A DNA stretch of 7,339 bases from Oscillospiraceae bacterium (GTDB lineage: Bacteria; Bacillota; Clostridia; Oscillospirales; Ruminococcaceae): positions 1 to 7,339 of the forward strand of contig JAFQND010000030.1 of NCBI GenBank assembly GCA_017396055.1, given 5' to 3'. Made by a program: the position numbers and the translations under genes. The stretch's first letter is position 1. Every line of letters begins with the position of its first letter. The notes under the pieces were generated by a model. It ran no database searches. It saw nothing but the letters and a program-made list of their open reading frames with translations, and had not been told where the DNA came from. Below, piece after piece: positions 1-5,857 of the stretch.

Positions 1-447
1 AACGACCATGTAGGGATGGGTGTGGGATTTTTTGTTGACGAAAAGCAGAAGAATGATGCCGATCACAACACTGCTGATGACTGCAAGAGGAATCATACCG
101 GCTGCAAGAATGATGCCTGCGCCGATGGACCAGAACAGGAACGCAATGTCAAGAGGTTCCTTGATGGCAGTACGGAAACGGACGATGGAAAGTGCGCCGA
201 CCATACCGAGAGACAGAACCACATTGGAGGTTACGGCAAGGATAACAGAAGAGGTAATCATAGTCAGAGCGATCAGCGTAGTGCCGAAACCGGTGGAATA
301 CATCACCCCGCGGTAGGTCTTCTTATAGACAAAGAAGATGAAAAGACCGATACAGAGGGACAAAACGATGGTCACAAACATATCGGGGATACTGACGGAA
401 GAGATGTTGTCCAGAAAACCGGATTTGAAAATATCGTTGAAATTCAT
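1..447 (-). CDS. DUF4956 family membrane protein, 3' end cut by window edge
   Basis: The 149 visible residues start with MNFNDIFKSG at an ATG at 447-445. AAAGGAG lies 11 nt upstream, and the frame stays open to position 1. Hydrophobic segments lie at about residues 21-41, 54-73, 101-118 and 120-137, so this is an integral membrane protein. The stretch GMVGALSIVRFRTAIKEP (residues 81-98) is the hallmark of DUF4956, a family of unknown biochemical function. The gene begins 36 nt downstream of the VTC-domain gene on the same strand, and DUF4956 genes commonly follow VTC-domain genes, so the two are probably co-transcribed. By inference it could be a membrane partner or export component for a polyphosphate-making VTC protein. 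Family assignment is firm and function is not. The C-terminal, usually soluble, part lies outside the window. Confidence 0.88.
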   Translation of the reverse strand, partial: MNFNDIFKSGFLDNISSVSIPDMFVTIVLSLCIGLFIFFVYKKTYRGVMYSTGFGTTLIALTMITSSVILAVTSNVVLSLGMVGALSIVRFRTAIKEPLDIAFLFWSIGAGIILAAGMIPLAVISSVVIGIILLLFVNKKSHTHPYMVV

Positions 448-483
448 GGTCAGAGCGACTCCTTTGATTGATTTTTTTGCCGG

Positions 484-1155
484 TCAGTCATACATGCGGC
501 TGACAGCATATTTGGAAAAAGCGGTGCTGTGCCGGCCGTCGAGCTGTACCGCGTCCCGGACGATATCGGGCAGATAATTGTCCCACTTCACTTCGAGAAT
601 ACAGGGTGAACCGGCGACAGGGACCGTCACGCAGCCGGGGTCCAGAAAATCTGTACAGCTCATACCGGTACGGATCCCGTAATCCAGTGTGACACGGACA
701 TTACCTGGGACAAATATAAACGGCTCGCGGGTATAATCGACGATGACTTTCGCCCGCAGCCCCTCATTCCGGATACGGGTATAAAAGCCGAGCATCGTTT
801 CGTCGGTGCTCCGGGCCATCCATTCCACATCTCCGGACGCGATGGCCTGTGCCTGTGCCGGCGTCAGATTTACAGAAGATTTAAAGCCAAGGCTGCCCCG
901 TTTGAATTTCCGTTCCAGATGAATGGCAGACAGGTCGTTGTTGTACAGACGGATGCGGTATTTTTCACGGATATTCACTCCGTCCAGTTTTTCTCTGAGG
1001 GCTTTGTCATCCAAGCTGTCAAAATACAGGCTTCGTATGGCATATTGTCCGTTTACCGCATGAATGTCCGGTTTCATGATCACCCGGAGCCGCTGCCGCA
1101 GGATCAGCATGTCATGATTTGTGATCTCATGCTTTACTTCATGTCTGAATTGCAA
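484..1155 (-). CDS. VTC domain protein, polyphosphate polymerase-like
   Basis: The 223-residue protein matches the VTC catalytic domain, which in yeast Vtc4 polymerises polyphosphate from ATP inside a beta tunnel. The tunnel residues are visible: K8 (RHEVKHEI), R67 and R69 (KYRIRLY), K83 (LERKFK), R143 (YTREPF), E188 (ILEVKW) and K215 (FSKYAVSR). IRSLYFDS at 40-47 and VRVTLDYG at 153-160 are also typical. It has no signal peptide or membrane helix, so it should be cytosolic or recruited to the membrane by the DUF4956 neighbour. I chose a TTG start at 1155-1153 because GGGAGG sits 9 nt before it and homologues begin near (M)xFRHExKxEI. The ATG at 1212 would add 19 residues that do not look like the family. 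Polyphosphate synthesis is inferred from the conserved residues; bacterial VTC proteins are less well tested. Confidence 0.88.
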   Translation of the reverse strand: MQFRHEVKHEITNHDMLILRQRLRVIMKPDIHAVNGQYAIRSLYFDSLDDKALREKLDGVNIREKYRIRLYNNDLSAIHLERKFKRGSLGFKSSVNLTPAQAQAIASGDVEWMARSTDETMLGFYTRIRNEGLRAKVIVDYTREPFIFVPGNVRVTLDYGIRTGMSCTDFLDPGCVTVPVAGSPCILEVKWDNYLPDIVRDAVQLDGRHSTAFSKYAVSRMYD

Positions 1156-1164
1156 AATAAGCTT

Positions 1165-1170
1165 CCTCCC
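1165..1170 (-). promoter_or_regulatory. Ribosome binding site fixing the TTG start of the VTC gene
   Basis: The minus strand reads GGGAGG, then 9 nt (AAGCTTATT), then TTG CAA TTC AGA CAT. This is the only good Shine-Dalgarno match near the 5' end of the gene. It puts the start at TTG, giving an N-terminus (M)QFRHEVKHEI that fits the family. No ATG or GTG lies at the right distance. Confidence 0.75.
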
Positions 1171-1220
1171 TTCAGTAAATATAGAAAGATATGGGTAACC
1201 TGTGACCTCCATCTGAAGAG

Positions 1221-1252
1221 AGTATAGCGCGGAAAAGTGAAGGTCCGGTCAA
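1221..1252 (-). promoter_or_regulatory. Possible sigma-A promoter of the VTC-DUF4956 operon
   Basis: On the minus strand TTGACC (1252-1247) is followed after 20 nt by TATACT (1226-1221). Both hexamers are good but the spacer is longer than the usual 16-18 nt, so this is a tentative call. The predicted leader before the TTG start would be roughly 60 nt. A second weak candidate, GTCACA with TATATT 17 nt later, lies too close to the ribosome binding site to be convincing. Confidence 0.35.
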
Positions 1253-1330
1253 AAGTCTGTGTGGGTAAAATGAACTTGGGGTGATTTCGATTCTCCTGGA
1301 ACCATCATCGGAAATATCGGAGCTTTTCTG

Positions 1331-1359
1331 TTTACAAAGCCGTTTTCCCATGCTATATT
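1331..1359 (+). promoter_or_regulatory. Sigma-A-type promoter of the GH20 gene
   Basis: TTTACA (1331-1336) and TATATT (1354-1359) are separated by exactly 17 nt, and TGC just before the -10 gives an extended -10. Transcription should begin near 1366, leaving a short leader before AAAGGGGA and the ATG at 1395. The six-base inverted repeat GTTTTC (1342-1347) and GAAAAC (1367-1372) flanks the -10 and start region and might be an operator, though six-base arms can arise by chance. Confidence 0.7.
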
Positions 1360-1394
1360 TAAAGTAGAAAACCGACCGGGAAAGGGGAATCTTT

Positions 1395-2978
1395 ATGAAA
1401 AACAACGCGATGTCCGTGCTGGGAATCCAGCTTGACCTGAAGGCGCATATGCTGTCTTTTGAGGGCCTTTGCAGAGCGGCGAAAGAGGCTGCCGGTCTGG
1501 GATACAACACCGTGCTTCTGGAGTATCAGGACAAGTTCCCCTTTGAGGGCGAACTGAGCAGGATCGCGGCGCCCGATGCGCTGACCCGTGAAGAGATCGC
1601 GGCGTTCAATGCGGTCTGTGAAGAGGCGGGACTGGAAGTGATCCCGCTGATCCAGTGCATGGGCCATCTGCACTATGTGCTGCGGTATGAAGAATTCGCC
1701 CATCTGGCCGAAGTTTTTCCCGGAAAGGATCACAGCGCCCTCTGCCCCTCCCATCCGGGCAGTATGGAACTGTTTGAAAAGATGGCACAACAGGTGCTGG
1801 AGATGCATCCGGGATGCAGAAAAGTTCACATCGGCGGTGACGAGGTCCATCTGTTTGAAGGCTGCCCCCGCTGTGGAGATAAGCCGAAACATCAGCTGCT
1901 GGCGGAGCAGTACAGCAAAGCTGTCGGATTCATAAGAAATAAAGGGATCCTTCCCATCATGTGGGCGGATACGGCGCTGGCCCATCCCGAGACTCTGGCT
2001 TCCCTCAGGGGGAAAGTCGTGCTGATGGACTGGAATTATCACTGTGAAGGCGCACCAGACGAGACTCCGCTGGTCTGGGGCTGTGACGCGGCTCACCCCG
2101 AAAACTGGAGCGATATGCACAAAGAGATGATCCTGCCCTATGTGTGGGATGAAGAGGGAAAAACCCGCCCCTTCCATTATCTGCAGTTTCTGAAGGATCA
2201 GGGGTTTGAGGTGCTGGTCGCTCCTGCGGCCAAATGCGGCGGCGACCCCGCTTTCGTTCCTCATCATCGGCATCTTCCCAATTGTCTGACGGCTGTCCGC
2301 GCGGCGGCAAAAGCCGGTATCGAAGGTGTACTGGTGAGCAGCTGGTCGGTCAGAAGAGTACCGTGGCTGCTGACCGAAAAGGCCGTGATCGCGGCGGCGA
2401 TGGCGGCGAAGGATCCGGCTGTGACCGATGAAGAGATCGCTCTTTGTTTTGCAGAACGTCATTTCGGTGTGAAGGACGCGTCGCTGGCAGAAATTCCCGA
2501 GATCCTTTCCCGTGCGGCAGCTGAGGCGGCAAAGGTCTGTGACCTGTTTACCATCGGCCATCATTTCCCCGGCGAAGATGTCGGCATGGTGGATACCTAT
2601 GAACTGAGAAAAGCCCACTGTAAACAGACCTGGGTCGGCAACGGGGCCATTGCACCGGCATACGGAAAACTTGCCGAAGCAGCAAAAAAGGCACAGGCCC
2701 TTTTGGACAAAGCCTGTCCGCAGACTGACGGACAGAGGGAGCGCACCGCTTTCTGGCAGTGGTCGATCGATACGGCGGCACTGCTGGCAGAGTATGCACC
2801 GCTGCTGGCGGAGGAGACTATTCCGTCCGAAACGGCAAAACGGTTTATCGGCAAATTCGAGGAACTGGGTGAGAAGGGCGAAAAGCTGATGGAGCACTGG
2901 TATACCGCATGGTCGACCAGAACGGATACGCTCTGCCGTATTGGCATCCATACGGATTATCTGAAACAGTTTATCTGA
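1395..2978 (+). CDS. GH20 beta-N-acetylhexosaminidase, hexosaminidase D-like
   Basis: This 527-residue enzyme probably removes terminal beta-linked GlcNAc or GalNAc from oligosaccharides. It resembles the hexosaminidase D branch of GH20: LGIQLDLKAH at 9-18, LLEYQDKFPFEG at 41-52, IPLIQCMGHLHYVLR at 83-97, and HIGGDEV at 145-151. D149-E150 is the GH20 catalytic pair, in which Asp orients the substrate N-acetyl group and Glu is the acid/base. Substrate-pocket aromatics are likely at W190 (MWAD), W213 (DWNY) and W317 (SSWS). The barrel covers about residues 1-335, and the rest is an Ala-rich helical domain. C157 and C160 (CPRC) follow the active site and could hold a metal or be structural. There is no signal peptide, so it is probably cytosolic. 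The ATG has AAAGGGGA about 6 nt upstream. It stands alone on its strand and ends in tandem TGA TAA stops. Confidence 0.88.
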   Translation: MKNNAMSVLGIQLDLKAHMLSFEGLCRAAKEAAGLGYNTVLLEYQDKFPFEGELSRIAAPDALTREEIAAFNAVCEEAGLEVIPLIQCMGHLHYVLRYEEFAHLAEVFPGKDHSALCPSHPGSMELFEKMAQQVLEMHPGCRKVHIGGDEVHLFEGCPRCGDKPKHQLLAEQYSKAVGFIRNKGILPIMWADTALAHPETLASLRGKVVLMDWNYHCEGAPDETPLVWGCDAAHPENWSDMHKEMILPYVWDEEGKTRPFHYLQFLKDQGFEVLVAPAAKCGGDPAFVPHHRHLPNCLTAVRAAAKAGIEGVLVSSWSVRRVPWLLTEKAVIAAAMAAKDPAVTDEEIALCFAERHFGVKDASLAEIPEILSRAAAEAAKVCDLFTIGHHFPGEDVGMVDTYELRKAHCKQTWVGNGAIAPAYGKLAEAAKKAQALLDKACPQTDGQRERTAFWQWSIDTAALLAEYAPLLAEETIPSETAKRFIGKFEELGEKGEKLMEHWYTAWSTRTDTLCRIGIHTDYLKQFI

Positions 2979-2985
2979 TAAATGG

Positions 2986-3017
2986 AAAAGGGAGACCCGA
3001 AAGGGCCTCCCTTTTTT
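2986..3017. terminator. Bidirectional intrinsic terminator between GH20 and the padR operon
   Basis: AAAAGGGAGACCC, loop GAAA, then GGGCCTCCCTTTTTT forms a GC-rich stem with one A-C mismatch and a tight tetraloop. The plus strand ends in six Ts, which suits the GH20 transcript finishing at 2978. Read on the minus strand the same stem is followed by TTTT, so it can also stop the padR/HAAS transcript, whose last stop codon is at 3024-3022. Confidence 0.85.
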
Positions 3018-3021
3018 GCTG

Positions 3022-3477
3022 TTATTTTTTCTTTTTCAGAAGCTTGGACAAAAAGAGCAGCGCGATGATGACTGCAATGATGGTGATAGCAAGGAGAATT
3101 CCGGTGAGGTTGATGATGGGACCGGCAATGAGAATGGCGGTGGGACCGTCGGCACCGCCGATGATGCCGATGGATGCGGCTTCAGACTGGAGCATTCTGA
3201 GCCTGAGATAGGAAATACCGAAAATAACGGCGACAATGACCGCGGTGATGCCGGCGGCGGCAAAGCGGCGGGCCTTTCTCTTTTCCAGGTCGACGCCCAG
3301 CTGAAGTGCGGCTTCTTTGACGAAATTACAGGGGCAGCCGAGCCGTTCGATGACCTGTTCCTCGGTTTCGCCGTGTTCTGCGGCGGAAGCAAAGATCTCT
3401 TCAAGGTCGCGCAGGACTTCTGCGCGGAGTTTGCGGGGCAGGGCATTTTTCACTTTACGGATATATTTCTGTTTCAT
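3022..3477 (-). CDS. HAAS/DUF1700-like membrane protein with IGIIGGADGPT motif
   Basis: The 151-residue protein has three parts. Residues 1-60 are a helical HAAS-like domain (YIRKVKNALP, then LRDLEEIFASAAEHGETEEQ, then a short ERLGCPCNFVKEA segment), the type found beside PadR regulators and often a docking partner for them. Residues 72-92 form a membrane helix. Residues 103-115 read IGIIGGADGPTAI, a signature of the beta subunit of sodium-pumping decarboxylases, followed by one or two further hydrophobic helices (about 114-145) and a lysine-rich tail. At this size it cannot be a whole decarboxylase beta subunit, which has many helices. The ATG at 3477-3475 overlaps the padR stop (ATGA) and has GAGGAGG upstream within padR, so the two are translationally coupled. 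The likely role is a membrane partner or target of the PadR circuit; the biochemical function is unknown. Confidence 0.8.
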   Translation of the reverse strand: MKQKYIRKVKNALPRKLRAEVLRDLEEIFASAAEHGETEEQVIERLGCPCNFVKEAALQLGVDLEKRKARRFAAAGITAVIVAVIFGISYLRLRMLQSEAASIGIIGGADGPTAILIAGPIINLTGILLAITIIAVIIALLFLSKLLKKKK

Positions 3478-3827
3478 TTTGCTTCCTCCTCATATGCTTT
3501 GAGATATTCGTTGACACAGGCACAGTAATCGGCCCAGAAAAGGCTCAGTTCCGAGAGAGCCTGTCTGCCCTTTTCGGTCAGGGAATAATATTTTTTCGAT
3601 CCGCCGTTGGCTGCTGCCGGCGCGATGCGGCAGGAGATGAGTTCTGCGGCCTCAAGGCGATAGAGAATGGGATAGACGGTGCCTTCTTTTGCATAGCCGA
3701 GAACGGCGGCGCTGCGGTTCAGTTCGGTGATGATCTCATAGCCGTAGGTCTCACCCCGGCCGATGATACTCAGAAGGATCATCTCAAGGGAGCCTTTTTT
3801 GAATTGCTGGATGACTTTTGAATCCAT
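3474..3827 (-). CDS. PadR family transcriptional regulator
   Basis: The 117-residue protein starts MDSKVIQQFKKGSLEMILLSII and shows the full PadR winged helix: GETYGYEIITEL at 25-36, KEGTVYPILYRLEAAELI at about 48-65, and SKKYYSLTEKGRQAL at about 77-91 as the wing and start of the C-terminal helix. It is short, as in the PadR-s2 group, with one C-terminal dimerisation helix. It probably binds DNA as a dimer and represses its own operon. I chose ATG 3827-3825 because AAAGGAGG lies 5 nt upstream and homologues begin here; an ATG further out at 3956 adds 43 unrelated residues that run across the promoter. It overlaps the HAAS protein gene by four bases, a classic PadR/HAAS pair. No ligand can be deduced. 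Confidence 0.92.
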   Translation of the reverse strand: MDSKVIQQFKKGSLEMILLSIIGRGETYGYEIITELNRSAAVLGYAKEGTVYPILYRLEAAELISCRIAPAAANGGSKKYYSLTEKGRQALSELSLFWADYCACVNEYLKAYEEEAK

Positions 3828-3832
3828 GGGCG

Positions 3833-3840
3833 CCTCCTTT
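3833..3840 (-). promoter_or_regulatory. Ribosome binding site fixing the padR start
   Basis: AAAGGAGG on the minus strand, then 5 nt (CGCCC), then ATG GAT TCA. The strength and spacing settle the start at 3827 rather than the in-frame ATG at 3956. Confidence 0.85.
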
Positions 3841-3843
3841 GTG

Positions 3844-3878
3844 ATACTGTTTAGTATTGCTAAGTATATGTGCAGTAT
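3844..3878. repeat. ATACT/AGTAT repeat cluster, candidate PadR operator
   Basis: On the plus strand the 5-mer AGTAT occurs at 3853-3857, 3863-3867 and 3874-3878, with starts 10 and 11 bp apart, so the copies fall on one face of the helix. The inverse ATACT at 3844-3848 forms a palindrome ATACT-N4-AGTAT with the first copy. The cluster overlaps the -10 and the predicted transcription start of padR. PadR proteins often repress their own genes through short AT-rich inverted repeats at this place, so self-regulation is a reasonable inference. Confidence 0.55.
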
Positions 3879-3902
3879 AGCACAGGGAACCTGCTCTGTC
3901 AA
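3874..3902 (-). promoter_or_regulatory. Near-consensus sigma-A promoter of the padR operon
   Basis: On the minus strand TTGACA (3902-3897), a 17-nt spacer, and TATACT (3879-3874) preceded by TGC give a perfect -35, an extended -10 and the ideal spacing. Transcription should start near 3867, giving a leader of about 40 nt. A promoter this strong would normally need tight control, which fits the ATACT repeats over its -10. Confidence 0.88.
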
Positions 3903-3909
3903 GAGGGAG

Positions 3910-3946
3910 AAAAGAAAAATCCCGAAGCTTTTTACAGCCTCGGGAT
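3910..3946 (-). terminator. Intrinsic terminator of the GH78-flavoprotein-GH29 operon
   Basis: Read on the minus strand, ATCCCGAGGC, an eight-base loop TGTAAAAA, and GCTTCGGGAT form a ten-pair stem with one mismatch. It is followed by a T-rich run (TTTTCTTTTC). It begins a few bases after the fucosidase stop codon and just before the padR -35 element, so it insulates the padR promoter from the glycosidase operon. Confidence 0.85.
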
Positions 3947-3952
3947 CCGGGA

Positions 3953-5203
3953 TCATACGGGGGCATCTGCCGTGCGCATGGGACCTGCCAGTTCGATCTT
4001 CAGAACGGTATCGACAACACTTGTCGGGTCGGGCAGGATGAGGTTCAGCCGTTTTTCATTGCGGGCGGGGTCATAGAAAACAGAGAAGGGAACATCCTTT
4101 CCGGTGCGCAGTTCACGGATCGAGCGCACTTCGGTCAGAAAACCGTAAACGGCCAGCTCACGGCGGGCGGGATAGCGGAGAAGATGCATATAAAGGGTAT
4201 TATCCTTCATGGTAAAGCCGCCCCAGGGCAGGCAATAGGGAAACTCGGGAGAGGCACCGGCACCATAGATGCTCTCGCCGAAATCTTCCAGCCAGCTGCC
4301 GACTTCTCTGAGGATGCGGACGGATTCCTCCGGCACCTGTCCAAGCGGGTCGGGACCGATGTTCAGAAGAAGGTTTCCTCCCATGCTGACAGCCTGAGAC
4401 AGTGCTTCGATGACGGCGGAAGGAGATTTCCAGTCGGTATCATCCGGGCGGTAGCCCCAGGTGTGATTGAGGGTCATGGGCAGTTCCCAGGCGGTCTTCC
4501 ACGGACGGGTGGGCATGCAGTTGTCGCCGGTACAGAGATAGTCGCCCAATCCGTAGCCGATGCGGCCGTTGATGATACAATCGGGCTGAAGAGAGAGGAC
4601 CAGCTCACGCAGTTCGCGGCAGAGAGCTTCGGGCATGTCATAGGGGGTGTCAAACCACATCATGCCGATGGGACCGTAATTCTGCAGCAGTTCGGTGACC
4701 TGAGGGCAGACTTTGCGGCGGAAATAAGCTTCGAAGTTCTTTTTGGAAGGGTCGAAATCCCAATCGTTGCCGTCGCCGTCGGGATCCTCCCAATCCTGCA
4801 TCTGGGAATAATAAAGACAGAGGGTGATGCCGTATTCTCCACACCAGTACTGCAGTTCTTTGAGAATATCCCTGCCGAAGGGAGTGTGCATAATCGTATA
4901 GTCGCTGACCTTGCTGTCATACATGGCAAAGCCGTCGTGATGCTTGGTGGTGAAGGTCAGATATTTCATACCACTGTCGCGGCACAGACGTACCACTGCC
5001 TCGGCATCCCAGCGGACAGGGTCGAAAGACCCGGCCAGTTTTTTGTATTCGGCAAGGGGAATGCGCATATGGCGCATGATCCATTCTCCGACGGCATCCG
5101 GCGTTTCTTTTCCGTTGTAATGACCGCCCAGCATACTGTAGAGTCCCCAGTGGATAAACATACCAAAACGGGCATCGCGGAACCATTTCATTTTATCGTG
5201 CAT
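3953..5203 (-). CDS. GH29 alpha-L-fucosidase
   Basis: The 416-residue enzyme is predicted to release alpha-L-fucose from glycans by a retaining mechanism. The GH29 signatures run in order: WFRDARFGMFIHWGLYS (7-23, H18), KYLTFTTKHHDGFAMYDS (80-97, H88 and H89), MMWFDTP (181-187) with nucleophile D185, WELPMTLNHTWGY (239-251), and a conserved MGGNLLLNIGPDPLG segment at 274-288. Layout and length (barrel to about 315, then a small beta domain) fit the family, and the WGY and NIGP motifs resemble the broad-specificity GH29-A type. E240 is a possible acid/base but I cannot settle it. There is no signal peptide, so it is probably cytosolic. ATG 5203 follows GGAGG by 7 nt, only 15 nt after the flavoprotein gene. 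It is the last gene of the operon and a terminator follows. Confidence 0.93.
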   Translation of the reverse strand: MHDKMKWFRDARFGMFIHWGLYSMLGGHYNGKETPDAVGEWIMRHMRIPLAEYKKLAGSFDPVRWDAEAVVRLCRDSGMKYLTFTTKHHDGFAMYDSKVSDYTIMHTPFGRDILKELQYWCGEYGITLCLYYSQMQDWEDPDGDGNDWDFDPSKKNFEAYFRRKVCPQVTELLQNYGPIGMMWFDTPYDMPEALCRELRELVLSLQPDCIINGRIGYGLGDYLCTGDNCMPTRPWKTAWELPMTLNHTWGYRPDDTDWKSPSAVIEALSQAVSMGGNLLLNIGPDPLGQVPEESVRILREVGSWLEDFGESIYGAGASPEFPYCLPWGGFTMKDNTLYMHLLRYPARRELAVYGFLTEVRSIRELRTGKDVPFSVFYDPARNEKRLNLILPDPTSVVDTVLKIELAGPMRTADAPV

Positions 5204-5218
5204 GATGATACCTCCTTA

Positions 5219-5842
5219 TCACCGGATGAAATTGGTCATGACGGGCGGCTCCTGTTCGGGAAGGGGAACGCCGGCCGCTTTTGCCGCTTCGATACAGCGG
5301 AGAAGATAGGCCATGTTCCGGCCGAGGACGCGCATGGTGTAAAGACCCTCGGCGTCCTCTTTGACCTGTTCGGGCGAGGTGCCGTGGACCATGTTCCAGT
5401 AACGGGAGGAAACGACCGGCATTTCGGAAATGGTGAAATACTTCATCATCTGGTCAAAGGCAGCGGTGGTGCCGCCTCTTCTTGCGGAGATGACGCCGGC
5501 CGCCGGTTTCATGTAAAATTCCTTCTTGCCGCCGGAGTAGAACAGCCGGTCCATAAAGGCGGTCATGCTGCCCGAAAGGGCGGCATAGTGAACGGGACTT
5601 CCGAAGACAAAACCGTCTGCGTCGATAGCCTTTCTGCGGAATTCGTTGACACAGTCGTCAAAGACACAGCGGCCGACCTTGCGGCAGCCGCCGCAGGCGA
5701 TACAGCCGGTGATGGGTTTCATGCCGATCCAGAAGATCTCGGTCTCGATGCCTTCTTTTTTCAGGACCGATGCAACTTCGGAAAGGGCGGTATAGGTGCA
5801 ACCTTTTTCGTGGGGGCTGCCGTTGACGAGCAGTACTTTCAT
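5219..5842 (-). CDS. Flavodoxin-fold NAD(P)H-dependent reductase, iron-sulfur flavoprotein-like
   Basis: The 207-residue protein begins MKVLLVNGSPHEKGCTYTAL, the FMN phosphate-binding loop of the NADPH-dependent FMN reductase family (about 8-20). GSPVHYAALSG at 81-91 is the loop that contacts the flavin ring. C47, C50, C53 and C59 have the compact CX2CX2CX5C spacing of iron-sulfur flavoproteins, which bind a 4Fe-4S cluster; C64 is an extra cysteine. Proteins of this group move electrons between NAD(P)H or ferredoxin and small acceptors in the cytosol; the substrate here is unknown. It lies between the GH78 and GH29 genes with 15-nt gaps on both sides, so it is co-transcribed with them. ATG 5842 has AAGGAGG 7 nt upstream. 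By inference it might act on an aglycone or sugar product, or simply be a passenger. Confidence 0.85.
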   Translation of the reverse strand: MKVLLVNGSPHEKGCTYTALSEVASVLKKEGIETEIFWIGMKPITGCIACGGCRKVGRCVFDDCVNEFRRKAIDADGFVFGSPVHYAALSGSMTAFMDRLFYSGGKKEFYMKPAAGVISARRGGTTAAFDQMMKYFTISEMPVVSSRYWNMVHGTSPEQVKEDAEGLYTMRVLGRNMAYLLRCIEAAKAAGVPLPEQEPPVMTNFIR

Positions 5843-5857
5843 CTGGTTTCCTCCTTA

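Noticed and set aside
16..471. Plus-strand open frame of 151 codons
   Set aside because: It is antisense to the DUF4956 gene, rich in D, K, N and H without domain features, and lacks a ribosome binding site; the minus strand carries a clear family motif.
1156..1212. Longer VTC protein starting at ATG 1212
   Set aside because: The extra 19 residues do not fit the family, and the only good ribosome binding site (1165-1170) points to TTG 1155.
1337..1350. Catabolite-response (cre) site in the GH20 promoter spacer
   Set aside because: The minus strand TGGGAAAACGGCTT has a CG core with A-rich and T-rich sides, but the flanking TG and CA are misplaced, so the match is too weak.
1359..2951. Minus-strand open frame of 530 codons opposite the GH20 gene
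   Set aside because: It is an antisense frame kept open by GC-rich codon bias. Its product is rich in R, H, Q and C without recognisable motifs, while the plus strand has the GH20 catalytic motif, promoter and terminator.
3022..3477. Annotation as a sodium-translocating decarboxylase beta subunit
   Set aside because: Only one short motif matches. The protein is far too small, has a HAAS N-terminus, and no decarboxylase alpha or gamma subunit gene is nearby.
3016..3528. Plus-strand open frame of 170 codons
   Set aside because: It runs antisense through the HAAS protein gene and across the padR overlap, has a D/G/N-rich product, and starts inside the terminator.
3828..3956. Longer PadR protein starting at ATG 3956
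   Set aside because: It would translate through the promoter and terminator; AAAGGAGG at 3833-3840 clearly serves ATG 3827.
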